This document shows, piece by piece, positions 62,467 through 64,000 of a stretch of 64,000 nt of DNA. The translations under genes were made by a program, and so were the position numbers. Source of the DNA: Planctomycetota bacterium (GTDB lineage Bacteria; Planctomycetota; Planctomycetia; Planctomycetales; Planctomycetaceae); NCBI GenBank assembly GCA_027623235.1, contig JAQBVJ010000021.1, positions 1 to 64,000 on the forward strand, in the 5' to 3' direction. Under the pieces are notes generated by a model that saw only the letters and a program-made list of their open reading frames with translations, was not told the origin of the DNA and did no database searches. The stretch's first letter is position 1. Every line of letters starts with the position of its first letter.

Positions 62467-64000
62467 ATGTCAGTAGACTTTTCGACTGCCTCCATCGCGA
62501 TCTGTTCGTGGGAAAACACGTGGGCAAAAGCCGGCGGTCTGTTCGCCGTCGTTCGCGAATACGCCTCGTACCTGCGACAGGAACAGCAGCGCGACGCGTT
62601 CATCCTGACGCCGATGCACGCCCTCGGCGGAGAGATCGCCGGCGAAGATCTTTCGATTGAAGTCCACCTCGCAGACGCCCGGTACGACGCCGTCGTGCGG
62701 CGAGTCCATCGCGGCGGAGTCGACTGGTTTTTGATCGGGTCGGAGCATTTTTTCACGGCCGACGGCGGACGAGGCCGCACCAGTCCTTACGCCTACTCGA
62801 ACGATTCTTCCGAGCCGGACGAATCGAAACTGCTGCGGGATTCGTTGTTCTTCAGCAAGGCCGTTCCGGTCGCGCTCGAGGCACTCGGCAAAGACAATGT
62901 GATCGTCCATCTTCAGGACTGGCAGACAGCACCGGCCGTTGTCGCGATTAAGGACCGCATCGAAGAGAACCGCGATCGCGATTCGGGACTGAAGAACGCG
63001 GCCGTCGTGTTGACCATGCACAACCCGTATGACCAGGCCCTTTCGGAGAAGACGTGGAGCAAGCTGACTCGGCGACCGTTTCCGGCGGACAAGACACAGA
63101 CGGTTTACCGGCGGACGCTCGAACTGCTCGACGCTCCTCCGACGACTGTCAGTCGCGAGTTCTCCGTCGACCTCAGGAGCGACGGTCTGCAGACCTATTA
63201 CTTTGCCGATCAGCTGCAGACGGTCTTCTCAAGAACCGGTCTCGTCGGTGTCGATAACGGCCCGTTTGAGGAAGTGCGGGATCCTTTTTCGGCGGGCAGC
63301 TTCGGTGAAGTGAAATGGAAGAGCCGCCAGAAAATGCTCACCCTTCTGGAAGAGTACCAGGAGAGCGAATCGCGGGCGGCAGGAAAGCTTGCCGGAGACA
63401 GCGGCGGCCGGCTGACGACGCTGCCCGGCGACGTGCCGTTTTTCATGATGACCGGGCGGCTTGATCCCCGGCAGAAGGGCTTCGACATTTTCGCGAGTGC
63501 GATCCGCGAATTTCTCGGCACGCAGAAGCTCGACGGACGCTTCCTCATCGCGACTGATCCGGGCGACGCACCAGCGAGCTTCCTGGAAGATCTGTTGTCG
63601 CTCGGCCAGGAATTTCCTGGCAAGGTTCTCATCTGCGCATTCCGCATGCAGCGCGCCTATCTGGAATGCCAGGCCGGTGCGACGTTCTCTGTGTGGCCGT
63701 CTCTTTACGAACCGTTCGGCGGCGTTTCGGAATACTTCCTGAAAGGGACTCCGGCGGTCGCGCGAAGAACAGGCGGGTTGAGGCAGCAGGTGTTCGACAT
63801 TTCCGGCTCGCCTCATGGAACCGGCATCACCTACAACACACGCAGCGCGGAAACGCGGAGCGAGTGGAATGCGATCATGGATGCCGCCTCGCCCCGCGAA
63901 CGGGCGGCGGAGCCACTTTACCAGGAGCACGTTCGGTGTCTGACCGAGGCACTTGTGCGGGCCACAGACACCTACCACGATTCCCCAACGTACGAGCGAA
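62467..64000 (+). CDS. GT5-type glycogen/starch synthase-like glycosyltransferase (3' end outside window)
   Basis: An open frame of at least 511 codons running off the right edge. The N-terminus (SIAICSWENTWAKAGGLFAVV) carries the KxGG ADP-binding motif of GT5 synthases with Lys21. HLQDWQTAPAV corresponds to the HxxDWH segment, FFMMTGRLDPRQKGFD begins the C-terminal Rossmann domain and SVWPSLYEPFGGVSEYFLKGTPAVARRTGGL matches the E...GG active-site segment. It probably uses a nucleotide-glucose to extend an alpha-glucan. It is more divergent than typical GlgA. The remaining C-terminus is outside the window. Confidence 0.8.
   Translation, partial: MSVDFSTASIAICSWENTWAKAGGLFAVVREYASYLRQEQQRDAFILTPMHALGGEIAGEDLSIEVHLADARYDAVVRRVHRGGVDWFLIGSEHFFTADGGRGRTSPYAYSNDSSEPDESKLLRDSLFFSKAVPVALEALGKDNVIVHLQDWQTAPAVVAIKDRIEENRDRDSGLKNAAVVLTMHNPYDQALSEKTWSKLTRRPFPADKTQTVYRRTLELLDAPPTTVSREFSVDLRSDGLQTYYFADQLQTVFSRTGLVGVDNGPFEEVRDPFSAGSFGEVKWKSRQKMLTLLEEYQESESRAAGKLAGDSGGRLTTLPGDVPFFMMTGRLDPRQKGFDIFASAIREFLGTQKLDGRFLIATDPGDAPASFLEDLLSLGQEFPGKVLICAFRMQRAYLECQAGATFSVWPSLYEPFGGVSEYFLKGTPAVARRTGGLRQQVFDISGSPHGTGITYNTRSAETRSEWNAIMDAASPRERAAEPLYQEHVRCLTEALVRATDTYHDSPTYER

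Overview
The window reads as chromosomal DNA of a planctomycete (Planctomycetota, class Planctomycetia). The evidence is the protein families rather than any rRNA: two DUF1501 proteins, a PSCyt1-DUF1549-DUF1553 (PSD1) cytochrome-like protein, remains of a DUF1559 prepilin-like gene, two Tat-exported Gfo/Idh/MocA oxidoreductases, a very large secretin with planctomycete-type helical repeats, methenyl-tetrahydromethanopterin cyclohydrolase, and a Rho factor with a long Arg/Gly/Glu-rich N-terminal extension. No rRNA, tRNA, CRISPR array, intact insertion sequence or prophage was recognised. Base composition looks uniformly GC-rich.

Layout. 0-2.1 kb: DapA-like and isocitrate-lyase-like genes on the minus strand. 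2.5-4.7 kb: rpmF-plsX-fabD (ribosomal protein L32 and lipid synthesis). 4.7-9.8 kb: a one-pass membrane protein, a threonine-dehydratase-like enzyme, an exported isochorismatase-ThuA fusion and a small basic protein. 9.9-16.2 kb: minus-strand PSD1, DUF1501 and Gfo/Idh genes for extracytoplasmic catabolism. 16.4-18.8 kb: GDP-mannose dehydratase, an MpaA-like carboxypeptidase and a four-helix-bundle gene between inverted repeats. 18.9-22.3 kb: an exported esterase-like protein that appears to have lost its catalytic residues, followed by about 1 kb of decayed DNA full of short tandem duplications, including a DUF1559 pseudogene. 22.3-26.2 kb: Bax-inhibitor-1, DUF1501 and rhomboid genes, then a MITE-like palindromic element. 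26.7-32.8 kb: one 2042-residue secretin. 33.1-37.7 kb: Mch, a NarL-type response regulator, MetF, a PlsC-like acyltransferase and an esterase. 38.0-41.4 kb: an exported POTRA protein without an evident barrel. 41.6-43.7 kb: Rho with an overlapping, probably frameshifted membrane gene. 44.8-50.2 kb: FAD-dependent oxidoreductase, TVP38-type membrane protein, small conserved protein and a Gfo/Idh enzyme. 50.4-55.7 kb: an AGCS symporter, a toxin-antitoxin pair with a frameshifted toxin, a UvrD/PcrA helicase and a PTPS homologue. 55.9-64 kb: M50 protease, TPR-peroxiredoxin fusion, ECF sigma factor, an unassigned protein, a serine/threonine-dehydratase-like enzyme and an incomplete GT5 glycosyltransferase.

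How the parts fit. PlsX, FabD and the PlsC-like protein belong to fatty-acid and phospholipid synthesis. Mch belongs to tetrahydromethanopterin C1 chemistry, a planctomycete trait, beside folate-type MetF. The exported DUF1501, PSD1, Gfo/Idh, FAD and isochorismatase-ThuA proteins suggest degradation of complex organic matter, but no substrate can be named. The most unusual sequence-level signals are short exact tandem duplications, densest between 21.1 and 22.4 kb, and several unrelated palindromic elements in the gaps between genes. No clearly new multi-gene defence or biosynthetic system is evident. The best candidates for undescribed biology are the inverted-repeat-flanked four-helix-bundle gene, the 21-bp array, the membrane protein with a phage-baseplate-like Ig domain, and the POTRA-helical protein.
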